Below are positions 1 to 8,240 of a stretch of DNA of 12,500 nt, piece by piece (position 1 is the stretch's first letter; every line of letters starts with the position of its first letter). Under the pieces are notes generated by a model that did no database searches, was not told the DNA's origin, and worked only from the letters and a program-made list of their open reading frames with translations. The DNA lies in contig NC_091577.1 of NCBI RefSeq assembly GCF_042767895.1, positions 2,874,670-2,887,169 of the forward strand, read 5' to 3'. The position numbers and the translations under genes were made by a program. The stretch is from Penaeus vannamei. Its lineage: Eukaryota; Arthropoda; Malacostraca; Decapoda; Penaeidae.

Positions 1-384
1 GGCTGTACATCAAACTTTTCCAAAATTGAAATAGATTTTCTATATTCATTAAAAATAGTCAATAAAGTTCCATTTATAAAATAAAAAGAATAACAGTTCC
101 ATGAAAATAAGAGAGAATAAAATGATAAATAAGAACCATGATGTAAAATGTATGATAGAAAAATAAAAGTTTTATAAAATGTTCATAAAATTTCATTAGA
201 AGAGTGAAAGTTTCATGGCATTTCATAAAAAAAATAATCATAAAATGTTTCTTTCAGTAATGATTTTTCTTGGTAGTCAGTTTCTACTCGGCGTAGGGAT
301 AATTTTAAACACAACATAAAAAATGTTTACTAAAATAAAATAACACAAACACATTAAAAGTATAAAACAGTAAAACAAAAGGAA
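1..384. other. AT-rich non-coding DNA
   Basis: This stretch is strongly AT-rich, with recurring short words such as TTCATAAAA, AGTTCCA and AAATAAAA. No ORF with plausible coding character lies in it. A TATAAAA word occurs at 361-367, just before a sharp rise in GC content, but no initiator or transcript evidence can be read from sequence alone. I see no transposon ends or RNA gene here. It is best read as intergenic or intronic background. Confidence 0.7.
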
Positions 385-610
385 AAACAACGGAGCCGCG
401 CAGGTGAGTCCCTCCAGGTGTGCTTCCCGTTTTCTGTGGGCCGCAGCCGCCTCACCACGACCGGCAACCTCGCCCCCAGGGGATAAACACAGGGGTTGTG
501 GGCGAGCCAGGAGGCGGAAAAAGACAGGACCTCCTCCGTGGAGCGAGGGTGGATATGACCCTTCATCTCAAACAAGACGGGGGCGAAAGACACGCGTAGG
601 GGACCGCAGA
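385..610. other. CpG-rich island inside AT-rich DNA
   Basis: Composition changes abruptly here to GC-rich, with about 18 CpG dinucleotides in some 220 bases, while both flanks are AT-rich. A perfect U2-type splice-donor consensus, CAG|GTGAGT, lies at 401-409 on the plus strand. Two ORFs cover the area. The plus-strand one (404-838) runs straight into the GA microsatellite, giving a run of R and E residues, and the minus-strand one (354-593, 79 aa) has no family I recognise. Neither has a convincing end or domain. The island could be a promoter-proximal or first-exon region, or a fragment of a GC-rich dispersed repeat. I cannot choose between these. Confidence 0.5.
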
Positions 611-630
611 GGATGGATAGAGAAGGAATT

Positions 631-639
631 GGAGAGAGC

Positions 640-671
<32 letters not shown>

Positions 672-721
672 CGGACGGAGAGAGACAGAGACAGAGAGAG
701 AGAAAGAAAAAAAAAAAGAGA
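631..721. repeat. (GA)n polypurine microsatellite
   Basis: This is a nearly pure purine tract. It starts with imperfect GA repeats, has a clean core of about 20 bp of AG dinucleotides, then GACAGAGA variants, and ends in an A-rich run. Only a few pyrimidines (CG, C) interrupt it. Translation gives artefactual R/E runs. Long purine-pyrimidine tracts of this kind can form triplex DNA. Confidence 0.93.
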
Positions 722-1589
722 ATACAGGCGGTCCACTACAGACTAACGATGAAAATTAAGAGTTCTTACATCTGGAACCTTATCACTACTAAGTATACTG
801 GTGATGTATATGTGTCTTATTCATGCGTTAGGGTATGAGGTGGAACATAAGGGAAATAAGTGGTGGTGTCATAATGTTATTGGTGTTGAATGTAATGTTA
901 TGCGATAATCCGGTGTTGTGGGAAATATGTGCGATAATATACTTCAAAATTACGAAAGGAATTCTATTTATCATTCGTGGTATATTTTCTTTTTGTAATA
1001 TGTTTAATGTGTTGTGTACAATATAATTACTGAAATGATTAAACTTGTGCGAAATATAGTTCAATTTAAATAAACCTATTGAAGATAAACCTACATGATT
1101 AATTCGGATAATCCAAGAATACCAAGAAACAATAAATGAGAATGATCTAAATATAATATAAAAAATACGCTATACTGAATATACTTTACAATTCATTATG
1201 ACTAGATAATATACGTAATATATGGATAATGATGAATAACTAAATAAGAGCACTAGATAAATAAAATAGAAATAAGAAACAATACTACAATAATTGAATA
1301 ATTATGAAACAAGATATTGAAAGATACTGATTGAACAAAAAACATACTAAACAATAATTTCATAACTGACTAGTGATTCAAAAGTAAATATAATAATAAA
1401 TCAGAAACGTATGCATTAAATAAAATAATAACTTTATTGACGTAAGCTAAATAACATGCTAATTCATAAGCTGTAATGTTAGCTACTTACAGTACTTGTA
1501 ATTATTCCGCTACTTCTAGACATCTTAAGACTTAATCTTACTTATACTATAAACCTATATTGTACTACACTGTACAGCATGCTTTTCTT

Positions 1590-1591
<2 letters not shown>
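722..1591. other. AT-rich non-coding DNA
   Basis: About 870 bases of AT-rich sequence with no periodic repeat. The words ATAAAC, AATAAT and ATTGAA recur but form no array. Two opposed short ORFs (835-1026 plus, 828-1064 minus) overlap each other and have no recognisable domain, which is typical of chance ORFs. A short near-duplication, ATAAACCTA at about 1070 and 1086, is too small to interpret. I see no gene, RNA or element boundary here. Confidence 0.65.
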
Positions 1592-1863
<272 letters not shown>

Positions 1864-2370
1864 GTCTAGATAGGCAGATCTGTAGAGACAGATAGCTATA
1901 GGGATTGATAAGAAGAGTAGGCGCAAGAAATCCGAGCTGAAAGGGAAGCGAAAGGCCTCTTTCTCCCTTGGCCCAATAAGAGGAAAACCTCGCGCGGCCG
2001 CCAAGTCCGACGGACCCCAACCGAAGCTTAATCAGAACTATTCATGATGAATCTCCCGAAACCAGCTGGATCTCCGATACCCCCCCTCCCCCCATCCCCC
2101 GCTCGCTCTTTTTTATTAATGAAATTCCGGAGCAGGTATGCAAATCAGCTCTTGATCCACATGCAGACAGCTAGACGAGGCTACGTTCAGCGCCACGGGA
2201 ATTCCTGCTTGCGAGTGCGTGATGGTTCCACGATTCCGCCGTTGTTCCGGCCATTTTCCTCAGGTCTTGGGAATTTCTTTGTGATACGAGAGGATATATA
2301 TCTAAATAAATTTGCCTTTTTGCCTCTTGGTGTATTTCTCTTTCGGTATGAATTTATTTGAACTCAATGC
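1864..2370. other. Mixed-composition region, no convincing gene
   Basis: This stretch is more complex and GC-richer than its surroundings. It has CpG clusters at about 1928-2012 (including GCGCGGCCGCC) and about 2175-2250, and C-runs at about 2079-2100. A 105-codon ORF at 2044-2361 (plus) has low-complexity proline near its start and no domain I recognise, so I do not call it a gene. An octamer-type word, ATGCAAAT, lies at 2138-2145 a few bases after an ATTAAT word. The stretch could be regulatory or an old element fragment. The sequence does not decide. Confidence 0.45.
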
Positions 2371-2478
2371 CTGCTTCTCTATCTATCTGTATGTCGGTGT
2401 CTGTCCGTCTGTCTGCTTCTGTCTCTCTCCCATCCCCCCTTTCTCTGTTCCTCTTTCCCTCTCTCGTTCTCCCTTGTT
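2371..2478. repeat. CT/CTGT-rich pyrimidine patch
   Basis: A degenerate run of CTAT, CTGT, CTCT and CCCT words on the plus strand, with few purines. It looks like a decayed mixture of tetranucleotide and dinucleotide repeats. The ORF 2312-2521 across it is low complexity and is not treated as coding. Confidence 0.75.
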
Positions 2479-2953
2479 TTATAGCAAAATAATGTCAGCC
2501 TTCATTTTATTTAGCCCTTAAACGCATAGAAACAACAGATATAAGTATATGCAACCAAAGAACAGAACGACCCGCCTAAAACCCAATAGGAATATTAGCG
2601 TGTACACCAAGAACAACACAAAGCACATGTTCACCCCCTGTCCCCCCCCCTCCCCACACATACATAAAGCCTGGAACATAATTCTTGACTTTAGTTTAAT
2701 CCCAGCAGGCTCAGCGGAGTCACACTTTTTGCTCAGGGTTTACTTTTTGGGATAAAAATGGGGTCTCCTAATGTAGGTTATTTTGGTTATGTACGAATTT
2801 TATGGGCGCGTGTTCTGTTTTTAAGCATGTTTGATGGAGTGTTTATTTATTCAAAATGGTTATTCTGTTTAATCTATTCATTGTCTTTGAATGATTTAGG
2901 TTGTAGTTTCTTTGGTTTTAGACAGGTGTGAGGGACCACAGTGTGCTTCTTTC
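2479..2953. other. Non-repetitive region, nothing recognised
   Basis: About 475 bases of unremarkable AT-leaning sequence, with one C-rich run at about 2640-2656. The ORF at 2549-2755 has no recognisable family or domain. There are no inverted termini, RNA features or regulatory arrays that I can support. Confidence 0.6.
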
Positions 2954-3343
2954 TATTACCATTACCGCCATGATTATCATTATTATTATCAATATTATTA
3001 TTGCTATTGTTATTATCATTATTGTTATCATTATCTCTATCATTATCATTAGCTTTATTATTATGAATATTATTGTTATTATTATTATTATTAACACTAT
3101 CATTATTATTATTGTTATTATCATTATCATTATTATTACTATTGTTTATATCATTATTATTACTATTATTATTATAACAATTATTATTATTGCTATTATT
3201 ATTATAAGTTATTATTATTATTATTACTGCCACTATTATCATTATCACTACTATTATCATCATTTTCCTTACTAATATTATCCTTATCATTGTTACTATC
3301 ATTATTATTATTTATTATCATTATCATCATCATCTTAATAAAA
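2954..3343. repeat. Interrupted ATT/ATC trinucleotide tract
   Basis: About 390 bp built almost wholly of ATT, ATC and GTT triplets on the plus strand, that is, the (AAT)n/(GAT)n family read on its T-rich strand. Substitutions are scattered, so it is old or continually degraded. It is readable in all frames and gives isoleucine-rich plus-strand and asparagine-rich minus-strand translations (for example the 142-codon ORF 2874-3302). These are artefacts. Confidence 0.95.
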
Positions 3344-3535
3344 ATGATAAAGAGGATCAACTGGTCAGCAAAAGGTTATGTTGATGATACATTGCGTGGC
3401 AACAAAGTGGTAACAACATGTCACGCATATATAAACATTTGTCTGTGTGCGTGTGTATCCCAAGCAAACAATTCAACGTTAAACCCACCTACAAAATTTT
3501 GGGCTAATAACTGAGTAATCGGCAACCCTTTCAAT
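3344..3535. other. Short non-repetitive spacer
   Basis: About 190 bases between the trinucleotide tract and the pyrimidine tract. It has mixed composition, with no array, no inverted termini and no credible ORF beyond a 74-codon frame that begins inside the repeat. Confidence 0.6.
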
Positions 3536-3902
3536 TCCCTAGCATCCCCAGCCAAACTCGCTTCATCCTCTCCCCTTTCTCCCAGCCTCCCCTCCCCCTG
3601 CCTCTCTTTTCTCTCTCTCCTTGCCTCTCTTCCCTTTCTCTCCCTGCTTCCTTCTTCTATCTCCCATTACCTCTCCCCATCCCTCCCTCCTTACCCCTCC
3701 CCCCTCCCTTCTCTCTTCCTCCTCCTCCCTACCTCTTTCCTCCCATCCCCCCCCCCCTCCCTTCTCTCTTCCTCCTCCTCCCTACCTCTTTCCTCCCATC
3801 CAACCCCCCCCTTTCCTCCCCCTCCCTTCTCTCTTCCTCCTCCTCCCTACCTCTTTCCTCCCATCCAATCCCCCCCTTTCCTCCCCCTCCCTCTTTCTCC
3901 TA
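3536..3902. repeat. Long pyrimidine tract with 53/65-bp tandem units
   Basis: About 365 bp of almost pure C and T on the plus strand. Within it, a block beginning CCTCCCTTCTCTC and ending TTTCCTCCCATCC recurs at about 3703, 3756 and 3821, with a partial copy at about 3886. Spacings are therefore 53, 65 and 65 bp. The longer spacing comes from a CAAC/CAATC plus C-run plus TTTCCTCC insert shared by the later copies. The serine/proline/leucine-rich ORF 3621-3947 is an artefact of this composition. Such mirror-like pyrimidine tracts can form intramolecular triplex (H-DNA). Confidence 0.93.
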
Positions 3903-4254
3903 CTTTATGAATCTGGAATTAATCATTTAATGAACCCAGGTGTTTGAACAAAAGCCACATTAATGGCTAATGGAACCACCTAACGAGACGTTATTAAGTA
4001 GTATATAGGCCAGAAACTCCCGGCCACCTTTATAAGGGAAGTCCATTGATTCTATGGCCACTGTTTCTAAGGGAGATTGACTGCGGGAATTAAAAGCCTT
4101 CTGCCGATCGACGCAAGGGCTCGTTTGAATTGTAAATTAGAAGGAAAGGGAATAATGAATTGGGTCGAGATTCATGGGGAAAAAACTGGGAATTGAATAA
4201 GCAAATGATTAAGGTAATAGAAGATAAGGGGAGTTTCAGGTGAAGGATGAGGTA
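3903..4254. other. Complex non-repetitive island between simple repeats
   Basis: About 350 bases of normal-complexity sequence between two repeat blocks. It contains several homeodomain-type TAAT/ATTA cores between about 3915 and 4000 (including the palindrome CATTAATG at 3958-3965), an E-box CAGGTG at 3937-3942, and a TTTATAAGG word near 4028-4036. Such words are common by chance in AT-rich DNA, so a regulatory role is only a possibility. No ORF of coding character is present. The minus-strand frames at 4090-4354 are AT-rich chance ORFs. Confidence 0.4.
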
Positions 4255-4440
4255 AACACATAGATAAATGGAGTAGATAAATAGACAAGTGAAAAAACAA
4301 ACAGATAGATAAGTAAGCAAATAAATTATATGAACCAACTAATTGAATAAACAAACAAAAATAGATAGATAAATGGAAAGTAAACCAATAAACAAAAAAG
4401 GAACTAGTAGATAAATAGATAGTAAATTAACAAATAAATG
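4255..4440. repeat. Degenerate tetranucleotide (GATA/AAAT/AAAC-type) region
   Basis: Recurring ATAGATAAAT, AGATAGATAAG and AACAAACA words without strict periodicity suggest a decayed mixed tetranucleotide microsatellite. The plus strand is strongly A-rich and poor in C. Confidence 0.75.
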
Positions 4441-4555
4441 ACCACAAACTTTAAATGAATAACTACATTTGAAATATAAATAATGACAATCGCCCTTCAT
4501 CCGATATATGTACACCTTATGTGTATGTTTGTATATTCAGATATTTTCATAATAT
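4441..4555. other. Short AT-rich spacer
   Basis: About 115 bases of AT-rich sequence between two repeat regions. Nothing is recognised in it. Confidence 0.6.
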
Positions 4556-5046
4556 CATTATCGATGGTAATAGTAACAATCATACTAATACCGATAATGA
4601 TAAAAATTGCTATGATGATGATGATGATGATACTGAGAATGATAATGATGATAATCATGATAATGGTAACAATGATAATCAGCATAGTAGTGATAATTAT
4701 GATAATGGTAACATCAATGATAATGATAATCTTATAATGATACTATTACTATTACCACTACTGCTAATGATGATGATGATGGTAATGTTAGTAACAACAA
4801 TGATAATAAAAATAAAAATAGTAATGATGACTATAATGATAATAGAAATAATTATAGTGATGTGAATCATAATGACGATGATAATAACAACAACAACAAC
4901 GATAATCGTAATGATGATAATAATGATAACGATCATGATAAAGTAATAATGATGATAATGATAAAGCGATACTAATGATAATGATACGAAGTAGTAACAA
5001 CAAAAGAATTAGTAACATGATGATACCAATGACAATCATAATGATA
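4556..5046. repeat. Interrupted GAT/AAT trinucleotide tract
   Basis: About 490 bp of GAT, AAT, GGT and AAC triplets on the plus strand with scattered substitutions and a few short pure runs, such as GATGATGATGATGAT near 4615. It is the complement type of the ATT/ATC tract at 2954-3343. All long I/M/N/D-rich reading frames over it, on either strand, are artefacts. Confidence 0.95.
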
Positions 5047-5067
5047 AAGAGAGAGAGAGAGAGAGAG

Positions 5068-5142
<75 letters not shown>

Positions 5143-5158
5143 GTGAGAGAGAGAGGGA
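5047..5158. repeat. Compound (GA)n-(GATA)n-(GA)n microsatellite
   Basis: A clean (GA)n run (about 5048-5070) passes into about seven GATA units (about 5069-5097) and back into a second, longer (GA)n run to about 5139, followed by GTGAGTGAGAGA variants. The minus-strand SLSLSL frames are artefacts. This arrangement is typical of mutation between related microsatellite motifs. Confidence 0.97.
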
Positions 5159-5342
5159 TGGGGGGCAGAGAGACAGACAGAGAACAAAAGAGGATGGGGG
5201 GATAGAGAGCAAAGTAGGGTAATGACCAAATGGTAGCTTTAGAAGTGATGAAAAATGGAGTGATATATATGGGCAGACAAAGGTATGGACGTAAAAAGCC
5301 TCCGTCTCTTGCTGTGGCTCTGTGGAACTCTTCCTGACTTAG
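5159..5342. other. Purine-rich to mixed spacer before the satellite complex
   Basis: A G/A-rich decay zone (to about 5215) leads into about 125 bases of mixed sequence. The mixed part does not resemble the right-hand flank or the satellite unit, so the left limit of the repeat complex is placed at 5343. No gene is recognised. Confidence 0.6.
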
Positions 5343-5637
5343 ACCTTAAGTAACACTCGTCTGATCCCAAGTAACATAGAAGTGCCACTTGCATATATCG
5401 GAGAAGTTTAATTGTTATATGAATTCTTTGCTCAAGGAAGGTAATGCATGTATTTCCAATTGTACTATATAATAAACAATGGAATATATATATTTCCTTC
5501 ATCATCATTATTGTACCAAACACCTGTGCCAGATAAATACCATCTACTTCGTAGAAAATAAATCGTATTCTTGCCGTTTTCTATCAAATAATATATTGTA
5601 TGTAGTATGGAAAAATACTACACATACACTCGTTTAA
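5343..5637 (+). repeat. Satellite-flanking module, left copy
   Basis: This segment aligns over its whole length with 11365-11654 in the same orientation. Shared blocks include AAGTAACACTCGTCTGA, AGAAGTGCCACTTGC, a block with TACTATATAATAAACAATGG, TATTTCCTTCA, TTCTATCAAATAATA, GGAAAAATACTAC and a terminal CACTCGTTTAA. It includes a GTGCCAGATAAATACC stretch like the box in each satellite unit, so the module is related to the array. It stops at TTTAA (5633-5637), exactly where the 2.25-kb insertion begins. Differences between the copies are scattered substitutions and small indels. The minus-strand ORF 5239-5523 across it has no recognisable domain. Confidence 0.88.
5634..5637. repeat. Left TTAA target-site duplication
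   Basis: TTAA directly abuts the left inverted repeat and is matched by TTAA at 7888-7891. Both are preceded by T, so a 5-bp TTTAA duplication is also possible. Confidence 0.65.
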
Positions 5638-5730
5638 GGGGACCTGGTGATTTTTCAGCGATTTTCGCCCCTCTTGCCAAAATTGACTTTAATGCATTTT
5701 CAAGGAATTTCTAGGCCCCCGGTTCTCCCC
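5638..5730 (+). repeat. Left terminal inverted repeat (imperfect)
   Basis: It begins GGGGACCTGGTGATTTTTC and continues through CGATTTTCG, CTCTTGCC and CTTTAATG. It pairs imperfectly with the reverse complement of about 7795-7887. The outer bases match best (GGGACC after the first base), and the inner match has gaps. Confidence 0.68.
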
Positions 5731-6130
5731 TGAATATTTCAAGACCCGACCGTTATTTTTTGTGGTAGCAGCGATTTTCGATGTCGACCGAAATATTATT
5801 TTTTTTGATGGTACCTTAGAAAATCGGCAATTGTGACGCAATGATTAGAGATAATAAAAAATATGAGGTTATTTTATGAAAGCTCATCAAATTTCATATA
5901 AGATGAGACCAACCTTCTTTTTTTTCGGAATAATTTCAAAAATCCGGCAAGCGTCCAAATAATACAATGAAAATTTTTTCCATACAAATAACTAAACATG
6001 ATATGTTATTCATATGGTGTATTTTCTTTTCTTTATGTTATCATCATACATAGTTACTTTGATCTATGAGCAAAACATTTCGAAAATGCAAACCTCCCCC
6101 CCACCCATGGGGGTAGTTTTGCCAAATATT

Positions 6131-6456
6131 CTGGATCACCACCACCAAAAATTTTATGGAATATTAAATAGGTTAAGACAAACCTCAGGTTAAAATTTTA
6201 TTCAAATCTGTTCATAACTTTTCGAATTAGGAAAAAAAAAAAATCCTGGATCCAAACCATGGTCTGCATCACCACCAAACTGCAAGAAGCGTCTAAGTTA
6301 GGTTAAAACTCACCTTTGGTTAAAATCTCGTTAAAATATGTTCATAACTTTTAGAAATATTAGAAAACACAAATTAACAAGCAAAAAAACAACAAATAAA
6401 CAATCAACAAACAAACAAAGAAACAAATGGAAGTAACAATATAAATAAACAAAAGG
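6131..6456 (+). mobile_element. Duplicated retrotransposon-tail-like segment
   Basis: Two diverged copies lie in tandem at about 6131-6230 and 6263-6364. Each starts near ATCACCACCA, passes through a GGTTAAAA word, and ends in GTTCATAACTTTT(C/A)GAA. The second copy is followed by an A-rich tract (about 6364-6456) with AACAAACAAACAAAG. From memory of the family, a GTTCATAACTTTT block followed by (CAAA)n tails is seen at the 3' ends of RTE-like non-LTR retrotransposons and related dispersed repeats in marine invertebrates. No reverse transcriptase sequence is present, so this is at most a truncated 3' fragment nested in the TTAA element, or a shared motif. The duplication is certain and the family assignment is tentative. 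Confidence 0.45.
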
Positions 6457-6544
6457 TCATGGGGTACACGAAAATTATCTATATGTGCTCATATACCTTA
6501 TATACATACTTTCACATCGCCATGTAATTGTTTTTCGTCTTTCC

Positions 6545-6582
6545 ACGGGGTCTGAGAGTGAAATTTGGCTACGTGACCCCGT
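6545..6582. repeat. Inverted repeat ACGGGGTC/GACCCCGT
   Basis: A perfect 8-bp GC-rich stem (6545-6552 with 6575-6582) encloses a 22-base loop inside the transposon. It stands out against the AT-rich surroundings and lies next to a GC-rich CCCGGCCGCGCGG block (about 6609-6621). It could be a sub-terminal protein-binding site of a nested element, or chance. Confidence 0.6.
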
Positions 6583-6836
6583 AGAGTTATTCCGCAGATT
6601 TAAAAAGACCCGGCCGCGCGGAGAATAGTATGCGTTTGGTACCCGTCCGACTGGATAAAAGTTATTCTTTCAACAAATATTTTACGTTGTAAAACCCCAT
6701 AAGAGCATCAATAATAGGTCAATGATAGATAATTATATCAAATACAAGTATTCTGTACATGATTTGTCATGTAAAATGTAAACATAATAAAAAGGAATAA
6801 GATCGCGATTATTAGGTCCGTCATATTTTTACGCAT

Positions 6837-6957
6837 AGCACACGTATATTCGGTCCGATTTTAAAGTATTATGGCTCATTTTGTAGCTGAATAATAGTTC
6901 TATTGCATACTGCCAAGAGGATTTGCAATGTTTTCACGTGGTTCTTGTAAAAGTGAC
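6837..6957 (+). repeat. Internal duplication of the transposon, copy 1
   Basis: This matches 7398-7516 about 560 bp downstream. Shared blocks in order are GCACAC, TATTATGGCTCATTTTGTAG and TTCTTGTAAAAGTG. The block between them is diverged. It suggests that the element grew by an internal segmental duplication, or is a chimera of related elements. Confidence 0.75.
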
Positions 6958-7397
6958 ATATCTTTTAAAAATCTCCTATTAGGGTGTTAAAATAGTCACC
7001 TTCGGAAAATATTCAAGAAAAAAAGTAAGGTCAACTTCTCCAAAATGGCTTCTGCATACAATAGTAGAAAGATAGTTCTATTCAAACATGAAATCAGAAT
7101 GGCTGTATGATTTTTTTGGGGATTTTTGAGAAATTTTTAAAAATGGTCAATGTAGGCCTATAGACCCCCAGATCACTGCCACCACTCCGCACTATACGTA
7201 AGATTTTGAGAAACCGTTACGGGCTGGCAATGTCCGCAAGACATCGGAATGCAGGTAGATGATAGAGGATTATGGTGTAGGAAGACTAATCTCATGCCTT
7301 GTTTTGTTGATATCAAGAGAGCCTTGGAAAGATGAAGAAACGTAAAATGCCGATATCTCGGAACTCCACCTTTAGGGGTAGGGGTCACAGGATTCCG

Positions 7398-7516
7398 GGC
7401 ACACTATATGTCCAAAATTAACATATTATGGCTCATTTTGTAGAAAAATAAAATATCTGCAACTTGATCGAGAGCGTTTTCGCATTTTTTTGCCTGTACT
7501 TCTTGTAAAAGTGGTC
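7398..7516 (+). repeat. Internal duplication of the transposon, copy 2
   Basis: This is the partner of 6837-6957, sharing TATTATGGCTCATTTTGTAG and TTCTTGTAAAAGTG. The word GGTCAATGTA follows at about 7513 and also occurs at about 7145, so the repeated area may be wider and rearranged. Confidence 0.75.
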
Positions 7517-7794
7517 AATGTAAGAAAATTTTTACCTTTTTTTTTCTTAAGTACCCTATTTCAAAAATTCACACAAAATTTTTTTTCGAAATCGAAAAAA
7601 CGCTATCGATGAAGTTGTAGATATAAGGTAGTTCTGTGCAAAAATCAAATAAAATTGAATGTCTTGCCGTTTCTAAAGTCGGAATCCTTTGACCCAGGTG
7701 CTGCATTTTCAACATGGCGAATTTCGCATTTTTTCGTTTTTTGACAATAATTCAAAAACTGTTCGGGCGATTTCGAAAAAAAATCGACCACAGG

Positions 7795-7887
7795 CAAAGG
7801 GAAGGGGCCCAAATAAAAGGGTGTGAGTTTCATTAAAATCGGCAAGAAAAATCGAAAAATCGAAGAAAAAAAAAGCAGACGGTCCCT
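7795..7887 (-). repeat. Right terminal inverted repeat (imperfect)
   Basis: Read on the minus strand it begins AGGGACCGTCTGC, then a T-run, CGATTTTTCG, TCTTGCCGATTTTAATG and a GGGCCCC run. The order of blocks matches the left terminus, which supports a true terminal repeat rather than a chance short match. Confidence 0.68.
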
Positions 7888-7891
7888 TTAA
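7888..7891. repeat. Right TTAA target-site duplication
   Basis: TTAA directly follows the right inverted repeat. The sequence after it (CTTTACATAACAAACGAG) resembles the sequence after the intact TTTAA at 8223-8227 (CGTAACGAGTAAG), as expected for the right half of an interrupted target. Confidence 0.65.
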
Positions 7892-8048
7892 CTTTACATA
7901 ACAAACGAGCATCACTTTCCTGTGCCATATAAGTATTACAGCTGTGTGAATTCCCTGCTTTGGGAAGGCTGTTTCAATTTTAAACATAGCAAACAAGTAC
8001 CACTTTCCTGTGCCAGATAAGTAGAACAATGCGAATTCCCAGTTCAGG

Positions 8049-8240
8049 GAAGCTAATGTTACCTGTAATATCAGAAAAAAAAACACTCTGACACTCATTT
8101 TAGCACCACACTCCTGCGCCAGATAAGTACTGTTAGATAGCTATGTAAAAAAATTTTTTTTTTCTTTTCTCCCCATTAATCTAACAGATAATAGATTGTG
8201 TAGTAGGAAAAAATAATTCTAGTTTAACGTAACGAGTAAG
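8049..8240 (+). repeat. Internal end-module copy 1
   Basis: This non-standard segment breaks the 103-bp rhythm. It starts GGGAAGCTAATGTTACCTG, carries CATTTTAGCACCACACTCCTG, a CCAGATAAGTACTGTTAGAT stretch, a T-rich loop, AATCTAACAGATAATAGATTG and GTAGTAGGAAAAAATAATTC, and ends at TTTAACGTAACGAGTAAG. It recurs at about 10590-10775, 2559 bp away. Its second half resembles the flanking modules (AATAATAGATTGT, GGAAAAATA, TTTAA). CTGTTAGAT (8130-8138) and ATCTAACAG (8179-8187) form a perfect 9-bp stem. The intact TTTAA at 8223-8227 is the equivalent of the transposon's target. Confidence 0.85.

Larger units (their letters stand above)
5638..7887. mobile_element. Non-autonomous TTAA-targeting DNA transposon
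   Basis: The ends are inverted: the left reads GGGGACC and the right, reverse-complemented, reads AGGGACC. Similarity continues inward imperfectly for roughly 90 bp. Both ends share CGATTTT-CG, then TCTTGCC, then ACTTTAATG or the similar ATTTTAATG, then a GGCCCC-type run. TTAA lies at both borders (5634-5637 and 7888-7891), and TTTAA would also fit. The target can be seen because it interrupts a repeated module whose sister copy at 8223-8227 is an intact TTTAA. No transposase ORF exists in any frame; the longest frames are under 130 codons and featureless. TTAA duplication is known for the piggyBac and Kolobok superfamilies. I cannot tell which one, and orientation is unknown. About 2250 bp is long for a MITE, so it may be an internally deleted copy. 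Confidence 0.75.

Noticed and set aside
404..838. 144-codon plus-strand ORF as a gene
   Set aside because: It runs from a CpG-rich block through a GA microsatellite (an R/E run) into AT-rich DNA. There is no domain, and the composition shift inside the frame marks it as chance.
2044..2361. 105-codon plus-strand ORF as a small gene
   Set aside because: It has a low-complexity proline start, no recognisable domain and no evident splice or promoter context. Cross-species conservation would be needed to take it seriously.
2874..3302. 142-codon asparagine-rich minus-strand ORF
   Set aside because: It is a translation of the ATT/ATC trinucleotide tract. Other frames are equally open.
3621..3947. 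108-codon proline/leucine/serine-rich ORF
   Set aside because: It is translated from the pyrimidine tract. There is no signal or domain beyond low complexity.
7173..7388. 71-codon minus-strand ORF inside the transposon as a transposase remnant
   Set aside because: No catalytic or DNA-binding motif is visible, and I could not align it with any transposase I know. A translated search of 7140-7400 against Kolobok and piggyBac transposases would decide; a frameshifted match would revive it.
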